DNA from: CAMCYM01 sp041191165
GTDB lineage: Bacteria > Bacteroidota > Bacteroidia > Flavobacteriales_D > Sanyastnellaceae
Direction: 5' to 3'
Length of the DNA: 11,707 nucleotides
Assembly (NCBI GenBank): GCA_041191165.1
Contig: JBEEPJ010000051.1
Span: forward strand, 1 to 11,707
The notes below the pieces were generated by a model, which did no database searches, was not told where the DNA came from, and was given only the letters and a program-made list of their open reading frames with translations. Below, piece after piece: positions 5,400 through 11,707 of the stretch; within the stretch, counting starts at the first letter, position 1; every line of letters begins with the position of its first letter. The translations under genes and the position numbers were made by a program.

Positions 5400-7769
5400 A
5401 ACCGTGGGCTGGGATTGGGCGGCGGGACGCTCTGGGCGAAGTTCCAGGATGTAGGAACCTGCGGCCATCCAACGATCACAGCGCAACCGGAATTTGCCAT
5501 CTGCATCACGGGGGACGGTGCTTTCCCACACGAGTCCACCTCGAGGGTGATACAAGCGTGCAATGAGCCGTTCTTCCTGAATGCCCTCCACGGTCCACAC
5601 CGGTGGCTGCTCGGTGGTGGGATTCGGATAGACCTTGACGGTTGGGATTCCCAGCGGGGTGGCGTCCGATGCGCCCACCACTACTTCTCCAGCACAATCG
5701 AACCCAGGCACGGGATAGTTGCAAGGCCCTTCATCCGTGGCTGACGCATCAAAGTTGCAGGCTTCGGGATCCTGACAACCCGCCCATTCCAGGGCGTCGC
5801 AAATGCCATCTCCGTCTGCGTCTGCGAGGCACGCTCCCATGCAATCGAACCCGAAGTCGGGAAGGACACAGTCCGTCATCAAAGTGGCGGTCGGAGAATA
5901 ATTGCAAGCTGAGGCGTCGGTGCAACCCGAGATTTCTTGGACATCGCAGATGCCATTCTCATTGGCGTCTTGGCAAATCGCACCCTCCACAGGGGCCACA
6001 CAGAACGACTGGGAGAGGGTGGATCCGAAGTTGCCGCCCCCACTGGCCAGCAGACCCTCAGCGCCTGACAACTCGAACCAGCCATTTCCCACAGCCATCC
6101 CGTCGCCATAGGCATCTGTGACCACGAGCTGGTAACAACCCGCGGGAACACAGAGTGCTGTCTGGATGGGGATGCCCGCAGCTCCATTGGGGTAACCCGA
6201 GGCGGTGAAGACCACCGCACCGTTTTCGTGCACGAGCTGCCAAGCCGTTTCACTTCCAAATCCATCCGGGGCCAAGGTCATCACCAGCGGACTTCCCAGT
6301 TCATTGCTTCCGGCAAACACAAGCGCATCATTCCCCTCCCATCCATCGGCAATCATCAGCGGGCTGCCGGGATTGGGATTGTTGTTCTCTTCGCTCACCG
6401 GCACTTCCAGGGTGGCTTCAATGAGGAACTCGCCGTAGCCCACGAGGAGTTCGGGGAGGGTCCAGAGCAAGGAACTTCCGGGTTCGAGCACTCCGGTCCA
6501 AAAGAACGGCACTTCGGGGTAATCATTGAGTTTCACCCAGACCACGCAAGAGTCAATCGGCGTCATGCCCATGTTGGACAACTCGATGATGGGCGTGACC
6601 ATGGGACTGCAAGCAGCTGTAGGCAGGTGGATGCCCGTGATGGCTCCATCCAGTTGAGAGACCGGAACACTGCCGAGGCTGCTCAGCAACGCTGGGCGAT
6701 ACGTCTCGACCACGGCGCGCATGCGATCGCGCTGGCCTGCCGTGAAGGCGTTTTTGCATCCTTCCGCGGTGTAGTCCAGGTAATTTTCAACGTGCGCATC
6801 GCTGCAGAGCGGCGCGTTCGCACAAGTTGCATTCGCTGTCGTCGGGGGGGTGTCACAGACGCAGTCGCCTTGCAGGGTGCAATTGTTCTCCGTGGCCGGG
6901 CAGCTGTTGGTGCCATAAAACGTGTGCAGCAGTCCCAGATAGTGTCCGGCCTCGTGGGTCAGGGTCCGGTTCATCTGCGTCCAAGGCTTGAGGTTGCCCG
7001 TCGTCCCGAAGGCATTGAAAAGCACGACGATGCCGTCCAAGTCGTTTTCGACGGGTGGCAAGTAAGCGTATCCCTGGATGCCCGCCCCACCGTCGTTGTT
7101 GTCGATTTCGTTGACCACCCAGATGTTCAAGTATTCGGTGGTAGGCCAAACACTCAGTCCCTTCACCTCTGCCTCGTTCGCCCCCTGGTTGCCCAAGATG
7201 CTTACCCCTCCGGTGGCATAGCCCGCCAAGTCGCCCGCATCGACGCGGACCACGCCGGTCGTGGGCGCTCCTTCCGGATTGCGGCTCGCCAGCACAAACT
7301 CGATCTCCGTATCCACGCCCGACCCTTCGCCCGGCGTTCCCTCCATCCGCCGAAAGTCGGCATTGAGGGCATCGATGGCACTTTCGATTTGGGCGATGCT
7401 GATGTTGGAGCCATCCCCCACCGGTTCGCCGAGGTGCATGACGTGCACCACGACCGGAATCCGGTACACCTCACCGACCGTGCGGCCCGCGCCGCCGACC
7501 TGAGGGCGGAAGCGATTGCGCATCTCCTGGGCCTTGACGGCCTCTTGGAACCGCGCAAAATCCCGGCGCCCCGCCGGCGCCTCCAGGCGCTTCGACAGCA
7601 GCTCGTCCGCCGGGCACTCCGGCGCGGGGGCCTGCGAAATCGCCGCCGGCGCCAACCGAGTTGGGGGCTGAGCGGTTTGGCCTGACATCAAGGACCAACA
7701 TCCCAACAAGAGAGCGATCAGCATTCCGCCGAAAGCGATGGGGGAGGGAAGGGGGTAGCGTAGGGTCAT
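5379..7769 (-). CDS. Secreted M43 (cytophagalysin) zinc metalloprotease with T9SS sorting domain
   Basis: 796 residues from the ATG at 7769. Order: signal peptide (about 1-30, with SGQ as likely cleavage site); propeptide-like region to about 90; M43 catalytic domain with RIPVVVHVMH and the zinc motif HEAGHYLGLLH (His272, Glu273, His276, His282), followed by the cysteine-rich CTLQGDCVCDTPP and NYLDYT. The Met-turn position carries Leu331 where the family usually has Met. After about 375 comes a CARDB-like beta domain, then a module with TDAYGDGM (Tyr554). Two tandem units of about 49 residues follow (GCTDASACNY at 615, GCQDPEACNF at 664), each preceded by an acidic DxNxNGICD or DxDGDGICD loop that may bind calcium. 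The T9SS type A tail begins at VYPNP (Tyr714). Likely exported by Sec, then T9SS, to the surface or medium. An in-frame TTG at 7811 is disfavoured because it lies in the hairpin. Confidence 0.93.
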   Translation of the reverse strand: MTLRYPLPSPIAFGGMLIALLLGCWSLMSGQTAQPPTRLAPAAISQAPAPECPADELLSKRLEAPAGRRDFARFQEAVKAQEMRNRFRPQVGGAGRTVGEVYRIPVVVHVMHLGEPVGDGSNISIAQIESAIDALNADFRRMEGTPGEGSGVDTEIEFVLASRNPEGAPTTGVVRVDAGDLAGYATGGVSILGNQGANEAEVKGLSVWPTTEYLNIWVVNEIDNNDGGAGIQGYAYLPPVENDLDGIVVLFNAFGTTGNLKPWTQMNRTLTHEAGHYLGLLHTFYGTNSCPATENNCTLQGDCVCDTPPTTANATCANAPLCSDAHVENYLDYTAEGCKNAFTAGQRDRMRAVVETYRPALLSSLGSVPVSQLDGAITGIHLPTAACSPMVTPIIELSNMGMTPIDSCVVWVKLNDYPEVPFFWTGVLEPGSSLLWTLPELLVGYGEFLIEATLEVPVSEENNNPNPGSPLMIADGWEGNDALVFAGSNELGSPLVMTLAPDGFGSETAWQLVHENGAVVFTASGYPNGAAGIPIQTALCVPAGCYQLVVTDAYGDGMAVGNGWFELSGAEGLLASGGGNFGSTLSQSFCVAPVEGAICQDANENGICDVQEISGCTDASACNYSPTATLMTDCVLPDFGFDCMGACLADADGDGICDALEWAGCQDPEACNFDASATDEGPCNYPVPGFDCAGEVVVGASDATPLGIPTVKVYPNPTTEQPPVWTVEGIQEERLIARLYHPRGGLVWESTVPRDADGKFRLRCDRWMAAGSYILELRPERPAAQSQPTVLHVRIA

Positions 7770-7770
7770 G

Positions 7771-7816
7771 AAAAAACCTTGTGGCCCCCCATACGTCTGG
7801 GACAACCACAAGGTTT
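7771..7816 (-). terminator. Terminator-like hairpin between the FKBP and protease genes
   Basis: Read on the minus strand, AAACCTTGTGG (7816-7806) and CCACAAGGTTT (7784-7774) form a perfect 11-bp stem. The 21-base loop could form an inner 4-bp stem (CCCA with TGGG). The 3' arm runs into six T residues (7776-7771), as in intrinsic terminators. It lies 45 bases after the FKBP stop and fits termination of the yaaA-FKBP transcript. Oddly, its T-tract ends one base before the protease ATG, so it may instead, or also, act in the protease leader. Confidence 0.65.
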
Positions 7817-7833
7817 CAAAGCCCCCTCGCGGA

Positions 7834-7847
7834 GGCCGGTGCCGGCC
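7834..7847. repeat. Short GC-rich palindrome after the FKBP gene
   Basis: GGCCGGTGCCGGCC is a near-perfect palindrome (5-6 bp arms) in the 91-bp gap between the protease start and the FKBP stop, 14 bases past the FKBP stop on the minus strand. It could add RNA structure at the 3' end of the FKBP mRNA. There is no T-run, so alone it is not an intrinsic terminator. In GC-rich DNA it may be chance. Confidence 0.3.
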
Positions 7848-7860
7848 ACTTACGCCGGAC

Positions 7861-8529
7861 TCACTCGAAGGAAATCAATTCCACCTCGAACACCAGCGCC
7901 GCGTATGGCGGGATGGGGCCCTGGGGATTGGGTCGGGCGCCGTATGCGATTTCCTGCGGGATGAAGAACCGGGTCTTGCCGCCCGCCTTCATCAACTGCA
8001 GCCCCTCGGTCCAGCCGGGGATGACCTGGTTGAGCCCGAAGGTAATGGGTTCCCCGCGCTTGTAGCTCGAATCGAATTCGGTGCCATCGATCAAGGTTCC
8101 GGCGTAATGAACCGTCACCTGGGATGTGGCGCTGGGCGAGGCGCCCTTGCCCTCGACCAGGTGGATGTACTGCAATCCGGATGCCGTCACCTGCACCCCG
8201 GGCTTCGACTTGTTCTCCGCGAGGAACGCCTCACAGGAAGCCTTGTAGGCGGCATCTTTCGCCTCCCGCATCTGTTGGATGGCCGCGCCCACGCTGGCGT
8301 TTGCCTCCTCGGGGGTCATGGTGGCCACGCCCTTCGCGTAGGCCGAGAAGCCCGCTGAGAGCGCGGCGGCGTCGATGCCTTCAATGCCCTCCTGCTGCAG
8401 GTTGGCCGAGAAAAGTACGCCAAAGGCGTAGCTGAGTTCCGTCATGTTGATGGGGGTTTGGGCGCGGAGCTGCCCGTAAGGTGAAACGCATACCGCGCAG
8501 AGGGCGGCGATGAGGAGTGAACGCATCAT
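7861..8529 (-). CDS. Periplasmic FKBP-type peptidyl-prolyl cis-trans isomerase (FkpA/Mip-like)
   Basis: 222 residues. Signal peptide RSLLIAALCAVCVSPYGQLRAQ with likely cleavage after LRAQ; a helical N-terminal region (about 28-115) like the dimerisation part of FkpA and Mip proteins (LSYAFGVLFSANLQQEGI); then an FKBP catalytic domain (about 118-222). Active-site residues of the FKBP family are present: Tyr142 in VHYAG, Phe152 and Asp153 in EFDSS, the ITFGL strand, VIPGW with Trp173, IAYG, and VFEVEL near the end. It should catalyse proline isomerisation and act as a folding helper for envelope or exported proteins. Two successive ATG codons occur; the first overlaps the yaaA stop as ATGA, suggesting co-transcription and translational coupling with yaaA. 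A terminator-like hairpin follows. Confidence 0.94.
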   Translation of the reverse strand: MMRSLLIAALCAVCVSPYGQLRAQTPINMTELSYAFGVLFSANLQQEGIEGIDAAALSAGFSAYAKGVATMTPEEANASVGAAIQQMREAKDAAYKASCEAFLAENKSKPGVQVTASGLQYIHLVEGKGASPSATSQVTVHYAGTLIDGTEFDSSYKRGEPITFGLNQVIPGWTEGLQLMKAGGKTRFFIPQEIAYGARPNPQGPIPPYAALVFEVELISFE

Positions 8530-9299
8530 TGGGGGGATTGAGCCGGGCGGGTGAACGTCCACTCGTCCGGGGTTGAGAGAGATTCGTTGAATTGGTATCC
8601 GAGTCCTGTGAAGGCGAGAATGCCTTCGGGGGATGTGATTTTCTGCCGGACCACAAACCGTGCCATCTTTCCGCGGGCGTGCTTGGCATAGGTCATCAAC
8701 GCCTTGTACTGACCGTCCACTTCCTCCTTGAAGTGCACATGAATCACCCGGGCATTGAGGGCCGGCCGCAACACGGCCTTGCTGTATTCCACGCTGGCGA
8801 GGTTGAGCACCACGCCTTCGCATTCATCGGAGATGTTCAAGGCCAAACGATCCCCCCAAAACGCATACAGCGACGGGACTTTGGTGGAATAAGCCCACTT
8901 GAGCCCCATCTCCAAGCGGTAGGGTTGCATGAGATCGAGGGGCTTCAGCACGCCGTAAAGTCCGCTCAGGATGCGCAGATGCCGCTGGGCAAACTCAAAG
9001 TCTGGCGCGGTCCAGGTCGATGCATCCAATCCACGGTACACTTCGCCTTGAAAGCAGGAGATGGCCGGTGAGGCATTTCCCGGGTGAAAAGGGGGCTGCC
9101 ATTGCAGGAAACGCTGGTGGTTCATCTCCGCGAGCTCGGGACTGACGTCCATGAGCTTTTCGATTTGCAGCGGTTTGAGCTTGCGGAGCTTGGCGATGAG
9201 TTGCTCTGCCTCCTGCAGGAAAACGGGCTGGGATGCAGCCGGAATCGACTCATTCAGATCGCATTGAATGGTTTTGGCAGGCGATAAGAGGACAATCAT
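8526..9299 (-). CDS. yaaA: Peroxide stress protein YaaA (UPF0246/DUF328)
   Basis: 257 residues, essentially the length of E. coli YaaA (258), with strong similarity throughout. The N-terminus MIVLLSPAKT matches the family signature, as do FAQRHLRILSGLYGVLKPLD, LMQPYRLEMG, YAFWGD, VVLNLASVEYSKAV, and YAKHARGKMARFVV near the end. In E. coli the protein is induced under OxyR during hydrogen peroxide stress, lowers intracellular free iron, binds DNA, and protects DNA and proteins from oxidation; it acts in the cytoplasm. The ATG at 9299 gives the canonical N-terminus. Its TGA stop overlaps the FKBP start by 4 bp. It is divergent from the surface-protein gene at 9388. No OxyR site is recognisable to me. 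Confidence 0.96.
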   Translation of the reverse strand: MIVLLSPAKTIQCDLNESIPAASQPVFLQEAEQLIAKLRKLKPLQIEKLMDVSPELAEMNHQRFLQWQPPFHPGNASPAISCFQGEVYRGLDASTWTAPDFEFAQRHLRILSGLYGVLKPLDLMQPYRLEMGLKWAYSTKVPSLYAFWGDRLALNISDECEGVVLNLASVEYSKAVLRPALNARVIHVHFKEEVDGQYKALMTYAKHARGKMARFVVRQKITSPEGILAFTGLGYQFNESLSTPDEWTFTRPAQSPQ

Positions 9300-9315
9300 G
9301 GTCTAAGTTGAAGCG

Positions 9316-9323
9316 CGAAATTA
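9316..9323 (-). promoter_or_regulatory. Candidate -7 box for yaaA
   Basis: On the minus strand TAATTTCG (one mismatch from TAnnTTTG) ends 16 bases before the yaaA ATG. A TTTG lies upstream (plus coordinates 9338-9341) at a spacing of 14 bases, shorter than normal, so the -33 match is poor. Supported mainly by position in the 88-bp divergent gap (9300-9387). Confidence 0.3.
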
Positions 9324-9357
9324 GCAACGGATCAGGTCAAACCCGCCAGCGCATTCC

Positions 9358-9365
9358 TACATTGG
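9358..9365 (+). promoter_or_regulatory. Candidate -7 box for the surface-protein gene
   Basis: TACATTGG, one mismatch from TAnnTTTG and of the same form as TATATTGG before the SRPBCC gene, lies 22 bases before the ATG at 9388. No TTG is found at the expected -33 distance. With the yaaA box it would make this gap a pair of divergent promoters. Confidence 0.3.
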
Positions 9366-9387
9366 TGGACTCGAAAGTTTGAAACCG

Positions 9388-11325
9388 ATGTTCCGATTCC
9401 TCCTTCCCGCGTCCGCTGGCGCTCCTCAACTGCGTGGCTTTTGCGCTCTCGCTTCATTTCTCGTCATGGTGTCCATGTCCCAAGCGGTTTTTGGGCAATG
9501 CGGGGCTGGGGAATCCTTCATCGAAGTAGAAGTGGTTACGGATGCTTGGGGGTATGAGGCCTACTGGGAAATCGTGCCCACGGGCAATGGTTGCGGCAAT
9601 GGCCCGTTGCTGGGCGGGGGGAACAGTGCGAATGTGGGATGCGACGGGGACGGAGGCGGCGCAGGATGGACCGGAACGGCCTACCCGAACAACTCCGTCG
9701 TCGAAGTGCCGGGCCTGTGCCTGGCAGATGGGGAGTCATTCGATCTCATTTACGTGGACAGTTATGGCGATGGTGGGATTACGTTCCGGGTATACATGGA
9801 CGGGGCGCTCGCCGTGGTATTTGCAGGTACAGGCGATGGCAACACCTGGACCTTCACGGCGGGAGAGCCGCTGATTCCCGTCAATGACTCGCCGTGCTTT
9901 GCGCTGCCCATCGCGGCGGACGGCGTTCCTGTGGAGGTCAGCAACGCCTTCTCCACGGCGAACATCCCCGCGGGCGAACCCACGCCGGGGGCGGCGCCCA
10001 ATGGAGCCTGTGGGTTGCAGGGTTTCTGGTGTGGCTCGGACGGGGCTGCGACGCGAACGGTTTGGCTTACCTTCACCGCCACGGCCACTTCGCCGTTGCT
10101 CATCTCCTCCTGCGAATCCGGTACCACCTTCGATACGCAGCTGGCGCTCTACAAGGCCGCTGATTGCAGCAACTGGTCCGGATTTCAATTGGTCGCAGCT
10201 CAAGACGATACGCCAGGTGGTTGTAGCGGAGCGAACGGATACGCCAGCCGGATGTACACCAGTTGCTTGGAGGTCGGGGCTACGTATTTCATTCAGGTCG
10301 ATGGTTGGAATGGGGCTACCGGAACCGCTTTTGTGACCATGCAGCCTGCGGCGGCTTGGGAAACCGACCTCCTCGGATCCGTTTCCAATCTCAACTGTCC
10401 CCTGGGCAAGGAGGGGGAACCGGACGGCGCCATTCTCGTGACCCTGCAACAAGGGGGCATCGACTTCGAAGCCAGCTGGACGGGACCGGCCGGATTTTCG
10501 GCTGAAGGACCCTCGGTAACGGGGCTGGCCCCGGGTGCCTATGGGGTGGTGGTGACCACTTCGTGTGGAAACACCTTCGCGGAGAACTTCAACGTAACTG
10601 CCCCAACGCTTTTTCAACCCGGTGCGACCGTCACGCCTGTGGCTTGCGATGGTGCGACGAACGGTGCCATTGCCCTTCAACCCACAGGGGGCTCTGCGCC
10701 GTACAATTTCTCTTGGTCAGGACCCGGGGGGTTCACTTCGGAGTTGGAAGATTTGTCCGGGCTGGAAATGGGACCTTATGCGTTGGAGGTCGAGGATGAC
10801 AATGGCTGTGTCTACACGGCAGCCTACTTGGTGAACTCCCCAGGGCCAGCGTTTTTTTCCCTGGGAAATGACACCATCATCTGTGAGGACCAGGGGCTTT
10901 TCTTGGCTGGACCGGGGGGATGGCCCAGCTACACATGGCAGGATGGCTCGGTCAATCAGTTCTTTCAAATCCCGGCCGGAGGATTGGCGCCGGGTACCTA
11001 CAGCTTCATCCTCACGGCCACCAACGCCGAGGGGTGCAGTTTTGCAGACGCCATCCTGGTGACCGTGCACAATTGTTCCACCGGGCTAGCCGAGCCGCAA
11101 GGGGAATCGGAGGTGCGCATCTTCCCCCAGCCTGCGGATGCAGGTTGTTGGGTGCAGGCGGCCGCCGGGGAGCAAGTTGTGATATGGGATGCGCAGGGCC
11201 GACAGGTAGCCGCTGGGCTGGGTCAGGGTCAGAACCCGTTCTGGCTCGATACGAGCAGATGGGCTCCCGGCGTTTATGTCTGTCGGTCAGGCAACCTTCG
11301 CCAGACGTTCTGGGTGCTGCATTGA
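9388..11325 (+). CDS. T9SS-secreted modular surface protein with SprB-like repeats
   Basis: 645 residues from ATG 9388. Signal peptide about 1-36 (hydrophobic ALASFLVMVSMSQAVFG, then QCG). Modules: about 38-163, a beta domain with YVDSYGDGG (from 122), related to a module in the M43 protease; about 165-330, a region resembling the PPC/pre-peptidase C-terminal fold (VWLTFTATATSPLLISSC, FDTQLALYKAADC, YFIQVDGWNG); about 330-410 and 410-485, two SprB-like repeats (TGLAPGAYGVVVTTSCG; SAPYNFSWSGPGGF, LEMGPYALEVEDDNGC); about 486-562, an Ig-like domain of the LGNDTIIC...YTWQDGS type; then a T9SS tail from IFPQP (Phe579) to the end. No catalytic motif is seen, so adhesion, gliding or matrix function is inferred from module type. 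ATG is chosen over an in-frame TTG at 9379, which would add only three residues. Confidence 0.9.
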   Translation: MFRFLLPASAGAPQLRGFCALASFLVMVSMSQAVFGQCGAGESFIEVEVVTDAWGYEAYWEIVPTGNGCGNGPLLGGGNSANVGCDGDGGGAGWTGTAYPNNSVVEVPGLCLADGESFDLIYVDSYGDGGITFRVYMDGALAVVFAGTGDGNTWTFTAGEPLIPVNDSPCFALPIAADGVPVEVSNAFSTANIPAGEPTPGAAPNGACGLQGFWCGSDGAATRTVWLTFTATATSPLLISSCESGTTFDTQLALYKAADCSNWSGFQLVAAQDDTPGGCSGANGYASRMYTSCLEVGATYFIQVDGWNGATGTAFVTMQPAAAWETDLLGSVSNLNCPLGKEGEPDGAILVTLQQGGIDFEASWTGPAGFSAEGPSVTGLAPGAYGVVVTTSCGNTFAENFNVTAPTLFQPGATVTPVACDGATNGAIALQPTGGSAPYNFSWSGPGGFTSELEDLSGLEMGPYALEVEDDNGCVYTAAYLVNSPGPAFFSLGNDTIICEDQGLFLAGPGGWPSYTWQDGSVNQFFQIPAGGLAPGTYSFILTATNAEGCSFADAILVTVHNCSTGLAEPQGESEVRIFPQPADAGCWVQAAAGEQVVIWDAQGRQVAAGLGQGQNPFWLDTSRWAPGVYVCRSGNLRQTFWVLH

Positions 11326-11337
11326 TCGGCAGCAGCG

Positions 11338-11706
11338 TCAGAACCGCGCGAGCACGTCCATGGCTCTCGGAAGCGCAGCTTCGCTGAGGTCGCGGTGGGT
11401 GACGAGGCGCACTTTGTCCGGCCCGAAGGTCATGGAGCGGATGCCTTGACGGGCCAAACCCTCCACCACTTCCTCCGCCGTTCGCCCCGATGCGAGCTTG
11501 AAAATGACGATGTTGGTCTCCACCGGCTCTACCGAGGCGATGTGGGGGTTTTGGGCACAGGCCTCGCCGAGCAGCCGGGCCCAGTGATGGTCGCGGGCGA
11601 GCTGGGGCAAGTGGTGATCCAGGGCGTGGAGGCCCGCCGCGGCCAGCAAGCCCACCTGCCGCATCCCGCCCCCCATCACTTTGCGCACCCGGTGGGCTTC
11701 GCGGAT
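11338..11706 (-). CDS. ltaE: L-threonine aldolase / GntG-type PLP-dependent aldolase, C-terminal part (cut by right edge)
   Basis: Only the C-terminal 122 or so residues are in the window; the frame stays open to the right edge. The visible start IREAHRVRKVMGGGMRQVG continues with LLAAAGLHAL, a hallmark of low-specificity L-threonine aldolases, which cleave threonine or allo-threonine to glycine and acetaldehyde with pyridoxal phosphate. The small C-terminal domain follows, with VEPVETNIVIFKL and KVRLVTHRDLSE, also typical. The PLP-binding lysine lies upstream, outside the window, so activity cannot be judged. A GTG at 11688 is not taken as a start because conserved sequence precedes it. It is convergent with the surface-protein gene, with only 12 bp between stops and no visible terminator. 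A related beta-eliminating lyase specificity is possible. Confidence 0.88.
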   Translation of the reverse strand: MREAHRVRKVMGGGMRQVGLLAAAGLHALDHHLPQLARDHHWARLLGEACAQNPHIASVEPVETNIVIFKLASGRTAEEVVEGLARQGIRSMTFGPDKVRLVTHRDLSEAALPRAMDVLARF

Positions 11707-11707
11707 G

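Noticed and set aside
6228..7685. 485-codon open frame on the plus strand opposite the protease
   Set aside because: It is antisense to a well-supported M43 gene, shows no domain or signal peptide, is rich in Arg/His, and is explained by high GC reducing stop codons.
7770..7811. TTG at 7811 as protease start
   Set aside because: It would place translation inside the terminator-like hairpin and add 14 residues before a normal signal peptide.
9736..10680. 314-codon minus-strand frame opposite the surface protein
   Set aside because: Arg/Gly-rich with no motif; the sense frame has clear modules and a T9SS tail.
1..11707. CRISPR arrays, tRNA or rRNA genes, insertion sequences, phage genes
   Set aside because: No regularly spaced direct repeats, cloverleaf-like sequence, transposase motifs or terminal inverted repeats were seen on either strand.

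Overview
The window is about 60% GC and looks like a chromosomal segment from a free-living, probably aquatic member of the Bacteroidota. The evidence is two large secreted proteins with type IX secretion (T9SS) C-terminal sorting domains, SprB-like and 'GCxDxxACN' repeats, no Shine-Dalgarno sequences before the starts, and several TAnnTTTG-like promoter boxes just upstream of genes. Family or genus cannot be fixed from the sequence alone. I see no rRNA, tRNA, CRISPR array, insertion sequence or phage gene. The window is nearly all coding; the longest non-coding gaps are about 90 bp.

Left part, plus strand (1-5399): the 3' portion of a GH13 alpha-amylase-like glycosidase, whose start lies left of the window and which carries a C-terminal domain resembling that of glucodextranase. 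It is followed by stand-alone ribA (GTP cyclohydrolase II), then an unrecognised protein with a putative extracytoplasmic region, one membrane helix and a C-terminal winged-helix-like domain, then a small membrane-anchored SRPBCC protein. These four are co-directional but separated by gaps of 35-90 bp, some with their own promoter-like boxes, so they need not be one operon.

Middle, minus strand (5379-9299), in transcription order: yaaA (peroxide stress protein), overlapping by 4 bp a periplasmic FKBP-type peptidyl-prolyl isomerase, then a terminator-like hairpin, then a secreted M43 (cytophagalysin) metalloprotease with a T9SS tail. The 3' end of the protease gene overlaps the 3' end of the convergent SRPBCC gene by 21 bp.

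Right part (9388-11707): divergent from yaaA is a second T9SS cargo, a modular, apparently non-enzymatic adhesin-like surface protein. Convergent with it, cut by the right edge, is the C-terminal part of an L-threonine aldolase.

Functionally this is mostly ordinary housekeeping and surface biology: polysaccharide breakdown, riboflavin synthesis, oxidative-stress defence, envelope protein folding and T9SS export. No clearly new multi-gene system is evident. The item most worth a closer look is the membrane-tethered putative one-component regulator at 3219-4691. Next are the hairpin that ends one base before the protease start and the Leu replacing the usual Met-turn Met in that protease.
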